Assembly: GCA_030141605.1 (NCBI GenBank)
Contig: JAQGDQ010000237.1
Coordinates: 119,501 to 183,500, forward strand
DNA: 64,000 bases
Direction: 5' to 3'
Origin: Tubiluchus corallicola
Lineage: Eukaryota; Priapulida; Priapulimorpha; Priapulimorphida; Tubiluchidae
Numbering within the stretch: the first letter of the stretch is position 1; each line of letters opens with the position of its first letter. This document shows, piece by piece, positions 63,924-64,000 of this stretch. The position numbers were made by a program, and so were the translations under genes. The notes under the pieces are model-generated. The model did no database searches and was not told the origin of the DNA. It worked only from the letters and a program-made list of their open reading frames with translations.

Positions 63924-64000
63924 ACAGCAGCAGCAGCAGCAACAACAACAACAACTTCAACAACAATAATGATATTAATAATAATAATAATAATAATAAT
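63924..64000. repeat. CAG/CAA/AAT trinucleotide repeat running off the right edge
   Basis: AACAGCAGCAGCAGCAGCAA, then CAACAACAA and (AAT)n to the window end. Confidence 0.9.

Larger units (their letters stand above)
60284..64000. other. Upstream of the C1q gene: simple repeats, no gene recognised
   Basis: AT-rich DNA with simple repeats listed separately. No exon with convincing splice sites and family similarity on either strand. The proximal part (60284-60700) is the likely promoter of the C1q gene; no specific element was identified. Confidence 0.45.

Overview
This is a eukaryotic, clearly metazoan window. It is AT-rich, its genes are split by GT-AG introns, and it is dense in microsatellites, minisatellites, short inverted-repeat elements and LINE tails. 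The protein families (kinesin-13, SCOC, Jupiter/JPT, and a secreted C1q-domain protein with a long coiled coil) fit a marine-type invertebrate, but I cannot assign a phylum from sequence alone. No bacterial, viral or CRISPR features were seen.

Layout. 0-1 kb: one exon of a minus-strand gene, possibly TPR-like, running off the left edge. 6.4-9.9 kb (+): a kinesin-13 (KIF2-type) gene whose whole 741-residue coding region is one exon. 12.6-17.1 kb (+): SCOC in four coding exons, followed by a 29-copy 33-bp minisatellite that may lie in its 3' UTR. 20-25 kb: repeat-rich DNA with no convincing gene. 25.4-34.5 kb (-): a complete five-exon JPT (Jupiter/HN1 family) gene coding for 189 aa. 35.5-38.5 kb (-): a tandem JPT paralogue with the same intron phases, whose last exon has become an array of 28-residue PPGG-box repeats; its first exon was not found. 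39.5-46.5 kb: a roughly 0.6-kb dispersed repeat in two inverted copies, flanking the main exon of an unrecognised two-exon gene (43.4-50.3 kb, +, 838 aa). The intron of that gene holds a 5S-rRNA-tailed insertion with a 12-bp target-site duplication, a LINE tail, small inverted-repeat elements and a 13-bp minisatellite. 53.5-60.3 kb (-): a three-exon secreted coiled-coil C1q protein (791 aa). 60.3-64 kb: trinucleotide and hexanucleotide repeats, no gene recognised.

The genes do not form a pathway. KIF2, SCOC and the JPT proteins all belong to families tied to microtubules or vesicle traffic, but their adjacency is probably chance. The most original object is the JPT pair: a conserved single-copy-style gene beside a paralogue that turned the C-terminal PPGG box into a tandem array, with a further decayed unit beyond the present stop. 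Exon structures were assembled by hand from splice sites and phase agreement and have not been tested against transcripts.
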